A DNA stretch of 38,144 nt from IMG/VR virus record IMGVR_UViG_3300044712_001180, positions 1-38,144 of that record; one strand, given 5' to 3'. Under the pieces are notes generated by a model that saw only the letters and a list, made by a program, of their open reading frames with translations, was not told the DNA's origin and did not search any database. This stretch comes from a virus. The stretch's first letter is position 1. Each line of letters opens with the position of its first letter. Shown piece by piece: positions 6,402 through 15,211 of this stretch. A program made the position numbers and the translations under genes.

Positions 6402-7091
6402 ATGGGCTACCGAGGAAATTACACCTGTTCACTGGATTGGCCCCTTATCGCTAGGCTATACGCTGCCGGTAATGGGACTAAAGCCATTGCCAAGATTGCG
6501 GAGGGTAGCCAAGCCGCCATTAGGCAGGGATTGATAAAGCGCGGCCTGTACCAATTTGGGCAAAACAGGAAGGCTAACGCTATTGGCCCATGGGTTGGCT
6601 ATGTCCAGGCCGAGATCGCCCCGCAAATCGAACAGGAACGCCAGCATCAGGCATGGTGGCGGCAGTCTTACCCCACGCCTAGGGTTCGCCCCCCCAAGGA
6701 GTATTACGCTAGGGTGGCTAAGGCCCGGTATTGGCGGGTTAAGGATAGCCCTGAATACAAGGCCAAGCGGTTCGCCCGCGCCCAACTAAGGCGCATCAAG
6801 AGACAGGCAATGGGCTATGCAAAGACCTGCCGCACCCATCAATACCTAGGCTGCACCTATCAGGAAGCAGCAGACCACATTGCCAAGCAACTCCCGCCCC
6901 ACTGGACATGGCAGAACTATGGAAAGGAATGGGAGATAGACCATATCAAGCAGCTATCGGATGGCGACCTAACCAACCCAGCACACATCAAGCAGGTATG
7001 TCATTACACAAATCTTAGGCCCCTGGCCGTGAGGGATAACAGAACAAGAGAGTGGGGCCAGTATGCAGGCAGGCAACGCGTTAGTGCCTGA
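6402..7091 (+). CDS. HNH endonuclease next to the terminase
   Basis: A 229-residue protein. The C-terminal part has the pattern of an HNH homing-like nuclease: WTWQNYGKEWEIDHI places the catalytic His in a DHI motif, and HYTNLRPLAVRDN supplies the Asn and the final ligand region. The N-terminus contains a resolvase-like helix-turn-helix (IARLYAAGNGTKAIAKIAEG). HNH proteins directly before terminase genes assist cos cleavage in several phages, so a packaging role is possible. The ATG at 6402 is chosen because the longer frame to 6315 would overlap the previous gene heavily. Confidence 0.75.
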   Translation: MGYRGNYTCSLDWPLIARLYAAGNGTKAIAKIAEGSQAAIRQGLIKRGLYQFGQNRKANAIGPWVGYVQAEIAPQIEQERQHQAWWRQSYPTPRVRPPKEYYARVAKARYWRVKDSPEYKAKRFARAQLRRIKRQAMGYAKTCRTHQYLGCTYQEAADHIAKQLPPHWTWQNYGKEWEIDHIKQLSDGDLTNPAHIKQVCHYTNLRPLAVRDNRTREWGQYAGRQRVSA

Positions 7092-7205
7092 CATACAGCA
7101 ACATGAGGAAGTCTACTTAACGAAATGGTGGGCAGCGGTGTTGGCGTCCCGCGTCCTTCTTGAGTGAAAGACTAAATTAGTTAGGTTTACATTCAGTCGG
7201 TCTTA
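7092..7205 (+). promoter_or_regulatory. Intergenic region before the terminase (possible late promoter or cos)
   Basis: This is the largest gap in the first half of the late region. It contains TTGAGT (7160-7165), 16 bases, then TAGGTT, a weak promoter match. In lambda-like phages the cos site lies immediately before the small terminase gene, so this is where I would look for it. No repeats strong enough to prove it are visible. Confidence 0.3.
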
Positions 7206-7682
7206 ATGAACGAAACAAAGCAGACATGGAAGGCGGTTTACGAAGCTACCGGATTCAGCCACACGGCGGTCAGGGAGTGGCGGAAGCTGCCCGGTGCCCC
7301 CGAAGGCCCGGACCCTGTTGCATGGGTCAAGTTCATTGATGACAACCAGCTTGGAAACGCAGGAAACCGGGTTTCGGCAGATCGGGAGCATTGGCTTACC
7401 GAGCAGGCCCAATATAGGGCAAAGCTGCTGGAAATTGAGCACAAGCGGGCGGTGGGGGAAATTGTAATGAAGGTGGACTTGGATGCCAGGGACGCCCGGA
7501 TTGCTGGGGCGCAAAAGGCTGCGCTCTATGAAATCCTGACCACGGAGCTACCCGTAAAATCAGAGGGTAAAAGCGCGGGGGAGATACGGGTTTTGAACCG
7601 GGAGGCGGCAGACCGCATCTGCGTCATCATGCAGGAGCGGCTTTCAGATTGGGCGACAAAGGAAGATGAAGAACAATCTTGA
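7206..7682 (+). CDS. Terminase small subunit (Nu1-like)
   Basis: A 158-residue protein. The N-terminus (WKAVYEATGFSHTAVREWRK) is a winged-helix or helix-turn-helix DNA-binding segment like that of lambda Nu1, followed by a helical assembly region rich in Lys and Glu. It would recognise the packaging site and recruit the large subunit encoded next, which starts 17 bases inside this gene. Assignment rests on the DNA-binding motif and position more than on strong similarity. Confidence 0.75.
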   Translation: MNETKQTWKAVYEATGFSHTAVREWRKLPGAPEGPDPVAWVKFIDDNQLGNAGNRVSADREHWLTEQAQYRAKLLEIEHKRAVGEIVMKVDLDARDARIAGAQKAALYEILTTELPVKSEGKSAGEIRVLNREAADRICVIMQERLSDWATKEDEEQS

Positions 7683-9468
7683 GCCATCTGCGGCGGTTAT
7701 ATCGCTTTGGGCACCGATGGACTCCCGGCCCATGCACGAATGGGCGGCGGGGCTGAGGCTGCCGAGGGGCTATGCCATACCGGGGGCGTTCTCTACGGCA
7801 ACGACGCGCTACATGGAGCCGGTAATGGCGGCCATACAAGACGAGCGGGTTAGGGAGGTAACGGTCTGCAAGGCCATCCAAACCGGGGGCACGCTATGCG
7901 CCGCAGAAATCCCTATTGCCTATTTCGCGGCCAACGCACCGGGGCCGATCATGTGGACCCAGCAATCCGACAAGGCGGTTAAGGAACACAGCAAGGGACG
8001 GTTCAACGCCTTTATCAGAAAGGTGCCCCAGGTTAAGGCCATCCTGCCGCCCGGTAGGCATGACATGACCACAACCGAAATTTACTTCGGTGATTTTTAC
8101 ATCCTGATAAATGCGGCCAACATTAACAGCCTTCAATCAAAGTCCATCCGGTATAAGTTCAATACGGAGTGCTGGCTTTGGGGGCAGGGTTTGTTGAAGC
8201 AGGCGAGGGGGCGCGTCAGCAAGTTTGAGGAGGTGGGAACGTCAAAGATCGTGAACGAATCTCAGGCCAGTTTTGAGAAGGATGATTTCCACAAGGCGTA
8301 TATGGACGGGCATCAGGCGGTTTGGGCGGTTAAGTGCCTCGGGTGCGGCGTTTATTCCCCGTTGGAATTTTTCGGGCGGGACGCCAGCGATCCGGAAAAG
8401 AAAGCCTGTGTGATATGGAGTCAGGACGCGAGAAAGCGGGACGGGTCTTGGGACGTAGCGCGGGCGGCTAGCACGGCTAGGTGGGCTTGCCCAAAGTGCG
8501 GCCACGAACACGCAGATACACCCAGGACAAAGGCACTATGGAACGCAGACGGTCAGTATATCACCCTTAACCCAACCGCCCCGATAACCCATAGGTCGTT
8601 TAGATGGACCGCGCTTGTTAGCCGCCCAATGAGTGCGCTTGTCACAGAATTTCTTAACGCAATGGCAGCGGCTAAAATCGGGCTAACGAAAGACCTGATG
8701 GAATTTAAGATGCAGCGACTTGCCCTGTTCTGGTCGGACGATGACACGAGTGAGAAAATCCTTCTGCGCGGTTCTGGCTACACGCTGGCCGGTCTTGACC
8801 CGAAAGCGAAGATAGAGAACGAGGCCAACAGGTTTGTAACCATTGACCGGCAGAGGGACCACTTCTGGATTTCTGTTAGGGCATGGCGGCGGGATGGGTC
8901 CAGCAGGTTGCTATATTTCTCTAGGGTAACCACCCCTGAACAGTGTGAGGAAATCCGCCTACAGTATGGGGTGGAGGAGCAACTATGCTTTGAGGATGCG
9001 GGTTACTTCCCCGAGGGCGTTTATACCGACTGCGCGAAGTACGGGTGGACCGCCCTAAAGGGCAGCGGCGACAATTACTTCACGGTGGAAAAGAACGGGG
9101 CGAAGATCAAAAGGCTTTGGTCTAATGCCTCTATGGTGCAGCATAACGGGAAGATGCTCCCCCTGTTCCATTGGGCGAGCGACCCGATAAAGGATGTTTT
9201 GTATAATTTGCGGAGCGGGAAAGGGGCAACCTGGGAAACCCCGGATGACATTGGGGGCGAGTATCCAAACCAGCTCAGCGGTGACGCCAAGAAACCGTTC
9301 CTGAATAAAAAGAGTGGGCGGCAGGAATGGCGGTGGCAGCGGCGGCACGCGAACCACGCGCATGATTTGGAGGCCATGCAAGTTTGCGTGGCAATGATGT
9401 TGGGCATTTTGGTTCCCCCCGATGTTAAGGAAGAAACAGACTTGCCAAAGGACGGGGAGAAGGTCTAA
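7666..9468 (+). CDS. Terminase large subunit (GpA family)
   Basis: A 600-residue protein, close to the length of lambda gpA. The N-terminal ATPase has a variant Walker A, KAIQTGGT (69-76). The middle carries two CxxC pairs (CLGC and CPKC) as in other GpA-type proteins. The C-terminal part holds the acidic nuclease region, including FEDAGYFPEG. It powers DNA translocation into the prohead and cuts the concatemer. The GpA family is generally tied to cos-type packaging, which suggests cohesive ends. Its stop codon lies within a TCTAACAGTTAGA palindrome. Confidence 0.9.
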   Translation: MKNNLEPSAAVISLWAPMDSRPMHEWAAGLRLPRGYAIPGAFSTATTRYMEPVMAAIQDERVREVTVCKAIQTGGTLCAAEIPIAYFAANAPGPIMWTQQSDKAVKEHSKGRFNAFIRKVPQVKAILPPGRHDMTTTEIYFGDFYILINAANINSLQSKSIRYKFNTECWLWGQGLLKQARGRVSKFEEVGTSKIVNESQASFEKDDFHKAYMDGHQAVWAVKCLGCGVYSPLEFFGRDASDPEKKACVIWSQDARKRDGSWDVARAASTARWACPKCGHEHADTPRTKALWNADGQYITLNPTAPITHRSFRWTALVSRPMSALVTEFLNAMAAAKIGLTKDLMEFKMQRLALFWSDDDTSEKILLRGSGYTLAGLDPKAKIENEANRFVTIDRQRDHFWISVRAWRRDGSSRLLYFSRVTTPEQCEEIRLQYGVEEQLCFEDAGYFPEGVYTDCAKYGWTALKGSGDNYFTVEKNGAKIKRLWSNASMVQHNGKMLPLFHWASDPIKDVLYNLRSGKGATWETPDDIGGEYPNQLSGDAKKPFLNKKSGRQEWRWQRRHANHAHDLEAMQVCVAMMLGILVPPDVKEETDLPKDGEKV

Positions 9469-9476
9469 CAGTTAGA
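9464..9476. promoter_or_regulatory. TCTAACAGTTAGA palindrome, copy 2
   Basis: This is identical to the copy at 1388-1400. It covers the terminase stop codon and sits 8 bases before the ATG at 9484. An operator, promoter or RNA-level signal for the cargo block that follows is possible. Confidence 0.4.
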
Positions 9477-9483
9477 GCACAAC

Positions 9484-9720
9484 ATGGGAACAGATAAGAA
9501 GCGACTGGACTTTATCCAAAAGCAAGAGGCCATTCTTAGCTTTGCGTCAGCCGAGCGCGGCACGGACAGACAGTGGCGGTGTTGGGTTCCGGCAATGCGG
9601 TTTTCGTCTCCTGACATTAGGGAGAGGTCTGAGCGTATCGGATATGGACGCACGGCAAGGGGCGCAATTCAGGCGTGCATGGCTGACTCCGGTTTGGTTG
9701 TGCCGTTTTTCCAAACATGA
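9484..9720 (+). CDS. Hypothetical small protein
   Basis: A 78-residue protein of unknown family containing WVPAMRFSSPDIRERSER. Its position directly after the terminase and its 4-base overlap with the methyltransferase gene place it at the head of the cargo block rather than in the packaging machinery. Confidence 0.65.
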   Translation: MGTDKKRLDFIQKQEAILSFASAERGTDRQWRCWVPAMRFSSPDIRERSERIGYGRTARGAIQACMADSGLVVPFFQT

Positions 9721-10379
9721 CCAACCCCGATAAAATCACGGCAGCAATCGAGGCGTTATCTAACGACCCCACCTATGCGCCCCAATGGCAGAAGATAGCT
9801 GACCGTGTGCCCGGTTGGTCTAGGGGCAATCATTACCTTTTCTTCAAGGCGGTAATGCAGGCGATGCCCGAGCTTAAAAGCATCCTGATTCTCGGGGTGT
9901 ATTTGGGGCGGGACATTTGCTTTATGCTGGATGCGGCGGGGAATCGCCCCCTGCAAGTGGTCGGGGTGGACAAGTTCAATGCGGATCCGTGCGATGATTG
10001 GCCCGCAGAAAAGCGGGGCATGACATGGCAGGAGGCTTTCCACTGTGAGCCGCCCAACATTACCAACGCCATTAACAATATCAATGCCCAGCCCCCGCAC
10101 GATGTTTTGCTAGTGGAATCAGATGACGCGGCATGGTTGCCCACGGCAACGGGCAGCTATGATCTAATCTATGTGGACACTTCGCATGACAAGGCAACGT
10201 GCCTGCGACAGTTCGCCCAAGTCAAGAAGCTGTGCCACCCCGGAACCATCATTGCCGGGGATGACTATGAGAACCTAGAGCCTACTTGGGGGGTTAAAGA
10301 TGCGGTGGCAGAAGCCTTCAGGTCACATCAGGTTTTAGCTAACACAATTTGGTGGGCCGGGGTGGATGATTACAAATGA
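9717..10379 (+). CDS. Class I SAM-dependent methyltransferase
   Basis: A 220-residue protein with a complete Methyltransf_24-like order: ILILGVYLGRDIC (cofactor loop), VVGVDKF (acidic residue after strand 2), YDLIYVDTSHDKATC (Asp/His), and GTIIAGDDYENL (metal-binding acidic pair seen in cephalosporin hydroxylase-like enzymes). Such enzymes methylate sugar hydroxyls or related small groups. The neighbouring glycosyltransferase-like gene suggests that a glycan is modified. It is coupled to both neighbours by overlaps. Confidence 0.75.
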   Translation: MTNPDKITAAIEALSNDPTYAPQWQKIADRVPGWSRGNHYLFFKAVMQAMPELKSILILGVYLGRDICFMLDAAGNRPLQVVGVDKFNADPCDDWPAEKRGMTWQEAFHCEPPNITNAINNINAQPPHDVLLVESDDAAWLPTATGSYDLIYVDTSHDKATCLRQFAQVKKLCHPGTIIAGDDYENLEPTWGVKDAVAEAFRSHQVLANTIWWAGVDDYK

Positions 10380-10609
10380 TAGACAACACATACCCCGGCC
10401 TTCCCCGCGACGGAAAGGGAAACGTGGTAATCAAGGCATGGATACCCAAACACAAAATGAGCAAAATATCTCGCCCCGTTAAACACGCCAACTTCATCAT
10501 TTGCGTTCTTATCTCCCCGGTGGTCGGCCTAATCGTCGCCCTGTTTGAATTGTTCACCCAGCCCTTCAAGTGGATAGCCTACGCCCACAAGGTGATTTAC
10601 CGCAGATGA
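10376..10609 (+). CDS. Small membrane protein
   Basis: A 77-residue protein with one strongly hydrophobic stretch (FIICVLISPVVGLIVALFEL, about residues 40-59), flanked by basic residues on both sides, so a single transmembrane helix with a positive N-terminal side is likely. It lies between the methyltransferase and the glycosyltransferase-like gene with 4-base overlaps and could anchor them to the membrane. Function is unknown. Confidence 0.65.
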   Translation: MIDNTYPGLPRDGKGNVVIKAWIPKHKMSKISRPVKHANFIICVLISPVVGLIVALFELFTQPFKWIAYAHKVIYRR

Positions 10610-11307
10610 AAACAGCAATCATCCTGTCCGGTGCTATGCGGTCCTTTGATCGCTGTTTGCCCAACCTGCAATGGTATGTTTTCCGCCACTTCCCCGGGGC
10701 CAAGTTCTATATCGCCACAGAGGACGACGAGGATGCACACAAGGCAGACCTGTTGTCGGGGGCCATTGTGCGCAAGGTCAAGCAACCCGAGATGATTTTG
10801 CCCCACGGTTGCCCCCCAACCTGGACGGCGGGCCAGCCCTACATGCATGAAAGCTATTTTATCAGCGTCCCCCCATCGCATGTCATGGGTCAGTTGTGGA
10901 TGCTGCGGGAGGGGTGGCGGGTGTATGAAGATGCCAACGAACCGGCTGATTTAATTATCAGGTGCAGGCCGGATTTGTGGTTTCATTCGTTTAAGTTCCC
11001 GCAAGACTGGCCAGCATGGAGAAATAACCGGTCCCGCGTTCCTTGCTGGGGGAAGTTTGGTGGAATCAATGACCGCTTCGCCCTACTTCGCCCCGATGCG
11101 GCGAAGTCCTACTATTCCACTTATGACCGGCTGGGCGACTTCATTGCCAAGGGTGCCCCGATGCACCCCGAGTCGCTTGTCCATCATTCCCTGCAATTTG
11201 ACGGTTGCAGCATAGATGACTCCATGCACGCGATCTTCTCCACCCTGAGAAAGAGCGGGGAGTTTCGCCCCCCTGAGATTACCGCCGTGGATATGTTGGG
11301 CCGTTGA
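10606..11307 (+). CDS. Glycosyltransferase-like protein
   Basis: A 233-residue protein beginning KTAIILSGAMRSFDRCLPN. The motif LIIRCRPDLWF and the later GINDRFALLRPD are typical of a poorly studied family of putative glycosyltransferases found in capsular or phage modification loci. The start at 10606 overlaps the preceding stop (ATGA), which is more economical than the upstream start at 10570. It probably acts together with the methyltransferase two genes upstream. Donor and acceptor are unknown. Confidence 0.65.
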   Translation: MKTAIILSGAMRSFDRCLPNLQWYVFRHFPGAKFYIATEDDEDAHKADLLSGAIVRKVKQPEMILPHGCPPTWTAGQPYMHESYFISVPPSHVMGQLWMLREGWRVYEDANEPADLIIRCRPDLWFHSFKFPQDWPAWRNNRSRVPCWGKFGGINDRFALLRPDAAKSYYSTYDRLGDFIAKGAPMHPESLVHHSLQFDGCSIDDSMHAIFSTLRKSGEFRPPEITAVDMLGR

Positions 11308-11353
11308 CTTAGCTCCTTAGCATGGTGCGGGGGTTCACCCTGTTCCATGTTGT

Positions 11354-11390
11354 AACCCCCGTTGGCGCAAGCTGGCGGGGGTTCTCTTTT
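11354..11390 (+). terminator. Intrinsic terminator after the cargo block
   Basis: AACCCCCG (11354-11361) pairs with CGGGGGTT (11376-11383). The stem continues inward with G-T and G-C pairs to a GCAA tetraloop, and TCTTTT follows at once. It separates the methyltransferase/glycosyltransferase genes from the head genes, so the latter may need their own promoter or antitermination. Confidence 0.75.
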
Positions 11391-11417
11391 GCCCCGTTGA
11401 CCCGGCCCGTAGGGGTA

Positions 11418-11693
11418 ATGGTCCGAGAACTTGCAAACATACTAATCAGGCAGGCGAACAAGACCCAAAACGCACGGAACTACTTGGATGCCCTAGTAAC
11501 GGCGCAATATACCACCGTGGCGGCACAAGGTGGCGTTATTGTATCCACTACCGTCAACGGCAAATCCGTGACGTTCCAGGCGATGCCGGGAACCACCGTG
11601 GCCGATGTGATGCGGGCGGCAGAGCTGGCCCTGCAATCGCTTGAAGCGGGGCTGTCTCGGGTGCCCGGCCAAACCTACGCCCTCTTTCGATGA
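11418..11693 (+). CDS. gpW-like head-tail joining protein
   Basis: A 91-residue protein in the place of lambda W, between the large terminase and the portal. The pattern of N-terminal helices, a beta hairpin (TTVNGKSVTFQAM) and a final helix (TVADVMRAAELALQSLE) matches the alpha-beta fold of gpW, which completes filled heads. I chose the ATG at 11418 because the longer frame from 11322 would run through the terminator hairpin. It overlaps the portal gene by 4 bases. Confidence 0.65.
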   Translation: MVRELANILIRQANKTQNARNYLDALVTAQYTTVAAQGGVIVSTTVNGKSVTFQAMPGTTVADVMRAAELALQSLEAGLSRVPGQTYALFR

Positions 11694-13159
11694 ACAAAGT
11701 TCAAAAGCAGGTAGCCAAGTGGCTGGGCCTTTCCTATTTGGTGGACGCCGCCAACTGGCAGCACATTTACCGCCGCCCCCTAGAGCCAAAGTCAATCAAC
11801 ACGATTGCTGCGGAGGTTAATCAATCCGACTGGCATCAGCTTCTAAGCGATTCGCGCAGGCTGTATTGCAACCTTGGGCCGGTTACGGGGGCGATTGATG
11901 ATAAGGCAACCTACGCCGTTGGGCGGGCGTGGAACGCCAAATTCACTGGGGAAGATAAGGAGTGGGGCAAGAAAGCCGAGGCATGGGTCAATGAAATGTG
12001 GTATCCGATGGCGGATATTCGGGGGTCAATGTACGATTTTAAGACGGACCTTTTCCTTTCTTCGGTTTGCACCGACAGGGACGGGGAAATCTACATTTAC
12101 CTGACCGAAAGTGACGATGGCTGGCCGCAAATCCAGTTGTTCCCGGCCCACATGGTTGGTGATCGGGATAACCCGAAAGACTACGTAGAGGCTGGCCCGT
12201 ACAAGGGGCTGCGCATCACGCAGGGCGTGGTAACAAATGAGTACGGCAGGCCGGTGGCGTACAAGCTACTTGGGCCTAAGCCCGATGAAGATAAATTCAT
12301 TTCGGCCCTAGACCTTATCCAGATTTATGACCCGCGCTGGCCCGACCAGGTGCGGGGATTCCCGGTGTTCATGCACGCCCTCCTTGATTTGAAGGATTTG
12401 CGGCAGGTTCAGGGATACGAAAAGATGGCCGCGCTGCTCATGTCCAGCGTGGGGCTGATTGAGCATAACGAATTGGGTGCGCCCGACCCCGGCGACCCGA
12501 TGAACCTGCTTACCAAGAACATTACCCAACTTCCGGGGCAGGTGCCTACTGTTACTTCACAGGACTACATGGGCGGAACGGCCCGATTCTTCCGGGCGGG
12601 CAGCGGGAGCAAGCTGGAACAACTGAAGTCAGACCGCCCCGGCGACCCGGTGAATAAATTTATGGACCGGCTGATTCGCAATGCCTGCGTGGGGGCGGGC
12701 TGGCCCTACGAACTTACATGGGACGCATCCGCATTAGGCGGGGCCAACGTCCGTCTTTTGATTGCCAAAGCCATGCGGGCGGTGGAGGACCGGCAAGACC
12801 TGTTGCGACCCGTGGCCAAGCGGATTGTGGGCTATGCGGTAGCCAAGGCTATCAAGTCGGGGCTGCTCCCTGAATCCCCCGAGTGGTACAAGTGGCGTTT
12901 CACCATGCCCGCCCGAATGACGGCGGATTATGGCCGGGAGGCTGCGGCAGACCGGGACGACTACAAGGCCGGGCTTATCAACATGGGGGATATTCTGGCC
13001 GAGGAAGGCAAGGATTTGGACACCCACATTTCTGAGCGGCACGAGGAAAACGAAAAGCTCCGTGCTGCCGGGCTTACCTTTGAGGGTTCGCAACTTGAAG
13101 CAGAAAAACCGGATGACGATGAACCGGAGGCCGATGCCCCCGTTGTTACGCGTCGTTGA
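11690..13159 (+). CDS. Portal protein (lambda type)
   Basis: A 489-residue protein with the character of the phage_portal_2 family. The early region (SINTIAAEVNQSDWHQLLSD) and the central stretch with WPDQVRGFPVFMHALLDLKD correspond to the conserved clip and stem regions. An acidic, disordered tail (EAEKPDDDEPEADAP) ends the chain. Twelve copies form the ring through which DNA passes. It sits between the gpW-like protein and the protease/scaffold, as B does in lambda. Confidence 0.9.
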   Translation: MNKVQKQVAKWLGLSYLVDAANWQHIYRRPLEPKSINTIAAEVNQSDWHQLLSDSRRLYCNLGPVTGAIDDKATYAVGRAWNAKFTGEDKEWGKKAEAWVNEMWYPMADIRGSMYDFKTDLFLSSVCTDRDGEIYIYLTESDDGWPQIQLFPAHMVGDRDNPKDYVEAGPYKGLRITQGVVTNEYGRPVAYKLLGPKPDEDKFISALDLIQIYDPRWPDQVRGFPVFMHALLDLKDLRQVQGYEKMAALLMSSVGLIEHNELGAPDPGDPMNLLTKNITQLPGQVPTVTSQDYMGGTARFFRAGSGSKLEQLKSDRPGDPVNKFMDRLIRNACVGAGWPYELTWDASALGGANVRLLIAKAMRAVEDRQDLLRPVAKRIVGYAVAKAIKSGLLPESPEWYKWRFTMPARMTADYGREAAADRDDYKAGLINMGDILAEEGKDLDTHISERHEENEKLRAAGLTFEGSQLEAEKPDDDEPEADAPVVTRR

Positions 13160-13176
13160 CCCACCGCACAAATAGA

Positions 13177-14220
13177 ATGAACACCGATTCCGACCACATT
13201 TGCTTTGAGCAAATCGAGTTTGCCGCCGTCACCGATAAGGGACTGAGCGATGTTTCTATCCTGACAATGGGGGAGGCCGGTGGGCACGGCATGATCGTGG
13301 ACGAAACCACCATTGAACAGTTTATGAAGCTGTCCATGGGCAAGACGATTCCCGCCTATCTGACCCATGCGGGGGCGGTGGATGAAGCGGGACGCCCCAA
13401 AGACAGGCTGGGCAAGGAAATCGGCATGTTCTCAGGCTTCTATCGGGACGGCAATAAGGTCCGCGCCAAGAATTTCCAGTTCCTAGAGGCTTTCAAGACG
13501 GCGGAACCCAAGACCCACGCAACCCTTTTGGAAATGGCCCGCAACTTTGCCGACAAGCTGGGCATTTCCCCGGTCCTGCGGCATGCAAAGGCTTGGATTA
13601 TGGGCGATGGCAAGGAGGTGCCCGCCAAAGACGGGGTGCGCCCCGTGGAAGCCCTCAACGCCTTCCCGTCCATGCGCCTCTCGGGGCTGCTTTCCTGTGA
13701 TTTCGTCCAGCAACCTGCCGCCAATGTCGGGCTTTTTGAAGCCAAGGTTGACCCTAAACCCAATACTGAAACCACCATGACCGCCGAAACCATTCTCCTT
13801 AGCAAGCACACCGAGGAAATCACCGTCCTCTCGACCCAGCACAAAGACGCGATTGCCGCGCTTGAAACCAAGCACAAAGAGGCCGTTACCGCCCTAGAGG
13901 CGAAGGCTAACGAGGCCATTGCCCAGCTCGCCAAGGCGACTGAGGACAATAAGGGGCTGACCGCCGCCCTCGCCGCCAAGACGCACGAGGCCGAGGAATC
14001 GGCCAAGTACGACATGCGCAAGGCCGGGGGCGAAGCCCTCCAGGTCGCGCTGGAGTCCCGCCAGAGCAAGCTTCCCGCCCCCGCCTCCACCGATGCGGGC
14101 AAGTGGGCTCAGTATGCCGAGCTTTGCGAGGCCGTTAAAGACGGCGCGGGCAACGTGATCGCCCACAAGGATACGCCCGACTCACAGAAGTTCGCGGCCC
14201 TCTATCTCTCCCGCAAGTAA
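13177..14220 (+). CDS. Prohead protease fused to scaffold
   Basis: A 347-residue protein in the position of lambda C/Nu3. Residues about 1-200 resemble head maturation proteases of the Mu-I/GpO type: TIPAYLTHAGAV with a candidate catalytic His64, KEIGMFSGFYRDGNKVRA, and the conserved end LLSCDFVQQPAANVGLFE. Residues about 205-300 form a long Ala/Lys/Glu coiled coil, the usual scaffold. The ATG at 13177 is preferred to the TTG at 13156, which lies on the portal stop. The exact protease class is not certain. Confidence 0.75.
   Translation: MNTDSDHICFEQIEFAAVTDKGLSDVSILTMGEAGGHGMIVDETTIEQFMKLSMGKTIPAYLTHAGAVDEAGRPKDRLGKEIGMFSGFYRDGNKVRAKNFQFLEAFKTAEPKTHATLLEMARNFADKLGISPVLRHAKAWIMGDGKEVPAKDGVRPVEALNAFPSMRLSGLLSCDFVQQPAANVGLFEAKVDPKPNTETTMTAETILLSKHTEEITVLSTQHKDAIAALETKHKEAVTALEAKANEAIAQLAKATEDNKGLTAALAAKTHEAEESAKYDMRKAGGEALQVALESRQSKLPAPASTDAGKWAQYAELCEAVKDGAGNVIAHKDTPDSQKFAALYLSRK
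13777..14220 (+). CDS. Possible scaffold-only product from an internal start
   Basis: An in-frame ATG at 13777 falls exactly at the junction between the protease part and the coiled coil. It is preceded by ACCACC, much like the CCACCACA leader of the capsid gene. A 147-residue scaffold made alone would mirror Nu3 within lambda C. This is inference from position and leader; the full-length product could serve alone. Confidence 0.4.
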   Translation: MTAETILLSKHTEEITVLSTQHKDAIAALETKHKEAVTALEAKANEAIAQLAKATEDNKGLTAALAAKTHEAEESAKYDMRKAGGEALQVALESRQSKLPAPASTDAGKWAQYAELCEAVKDGAGNVIAHKDTPDSQKFAALYLSRK

Positions 14221-14253
14221 GTCTAACTTTTAAAACTCTAACTACCCACCACA

Positions 14254-15135
14254 ATGGCTAATGCTCTCAATGGTGTTTTCGCCACCCGAATCGCGAAACT
14301 TTCGCTGGATGCGCTGCTCACCACGCCGCTTCCCGTTACCTCTTTCTGGACGGATTTCTCTGCCGAGGTTGCCGACTATGGCAACGCGGTCACGACCCGC
14401 TACCCGAACTCCCTGACGGTTTCCAACTTCCTTTCGGCCAAGACGCCGATTGATTCCAACACCGTCAGTCGGACGATTACCCTCAACAAGTATATCGGCG
14501 TTCCGGTGCAGTTCACGGACCACGAAATGACGTTTAGTGACGTGCGCCTGACGGACCTGTTTATCAAGCCCGCGATTACCGCGCTGTTTGAGAACGTCAT
14601 GGCCGAAATGCTGGCCCTCGTGACCGTTGCGAGCTTCTCCAGCAACCAGGTTCTTGCCGCTGCGAACTTCACCGCCGCCAATATCGCGCTCCTTGATCGC
14701 GTGCAGACCGTGCTGAAGGTTCCCGCCGCGCCGCGCCACATCATCGCGCCGCCGACCTACACGGAAGTTCTGAAGAAGGACTCCGCCCTTCAGGCCGCTT
14801 ACGCCTATGGCGAGGGTGCCACGATTCGCACGGGTGTCATTCCGAAGGTATATAACTATCAGGTTCACGAGTGGAACGGGACCATCCCGACCACGAACAA
14901 CCTAGCTGCTATCGCCTACGCGCCGCAGGCCCTCTGCTTGGCGATTCGCCCGCCCGTCCAGCCCCGTTCGTGGTACGGCGAGGTGCGCAACATCACCGAC
15001 CCGAGCACGGGCCTTACGATTCAGTTCCGCGATTACTACGACGGCACGACCCAGCGCACCGAGTGGTGCTTCTTCTTCGGCGTGTCCATCGGCAACCCCG
15101 GAAACCTGACCCGTATCTGCAACGTTGCGGAGTAA
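14254..15135 (+). CDS. Major capsid protein (P22-coat-like)
   Basis: A 293-residue protein in the capsid position after the scaffold. The N-terminal region (TPLPVTSFWTDFSAEVADYG) and the segment KYIGVPVQFTDHEMTFSDV are typical of the P22 coat protein group with the HK97 fold. The C-terminus (RDYYDGTTQRTEWCFFFGVS) supplies the P-domain strands. It lacks a long N-terminal extension, as expected when a separate scaffold is used. A leader CTAACTACCCACCACA precedes the ATG, and a strong terminator follows, as for a highly expressed gene. Confidence 0.88.
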   Translation: MANALNGVFATRIAKLSLDALLTTPLPVTSFWTDFSAEVADYGNAVTTRYPNSLTVSNFLSAKTPIDSNTVSRTITLNKYIGVPVQFTDHEMTFSDVRLTDLFIKPAITALFENVMAEMLALVTVASFSSNQVLAAANFTAANIALLDRVQTVLKVPAAPRHIIAPPTYTEVLKKDSALQAAYAYGEGATIRTGVIPKVYNYQVHEWNGTIPTTNNLAAIAYAPQALCLAIRPPVQPRSWYGEVRNITDPSTGLTIQFRDYYDGTTQRTEWCFFFGVSIGNPGNLTRICNVAE

Positions 15136-15169
15136 TCTCACCGGCTGGCAGTAGCCGTTTCGCTTCACG

Positions 15170-15197
15170 ACCCACCGGACTGCCCCCGGTGGGTTTC
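15170..15197 (+). terminator. Intrinsic terminator after the capsid gene
   Basis: ACCCACCGG (15170-15178) and CCGGTGGGT (15186-15194) form a perfect 9-bp stem with a 7-nt loop, followed by TTCCTTT. It would trim or attenuate the abundant capsid transcript before the glycosyltransferase gene that starts at 15212. Confidence 0.75.
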
Positions 15198-15211
15198 CTT
15201 TACCACACAAC

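Noticed and set aside
11322-11417. N-terminal extension of the gpW-like protein
   Set aside because: It would place an intrinsic terminator with a GCAA loop inside the coding region; the ATG at 11418 gives the expected size.
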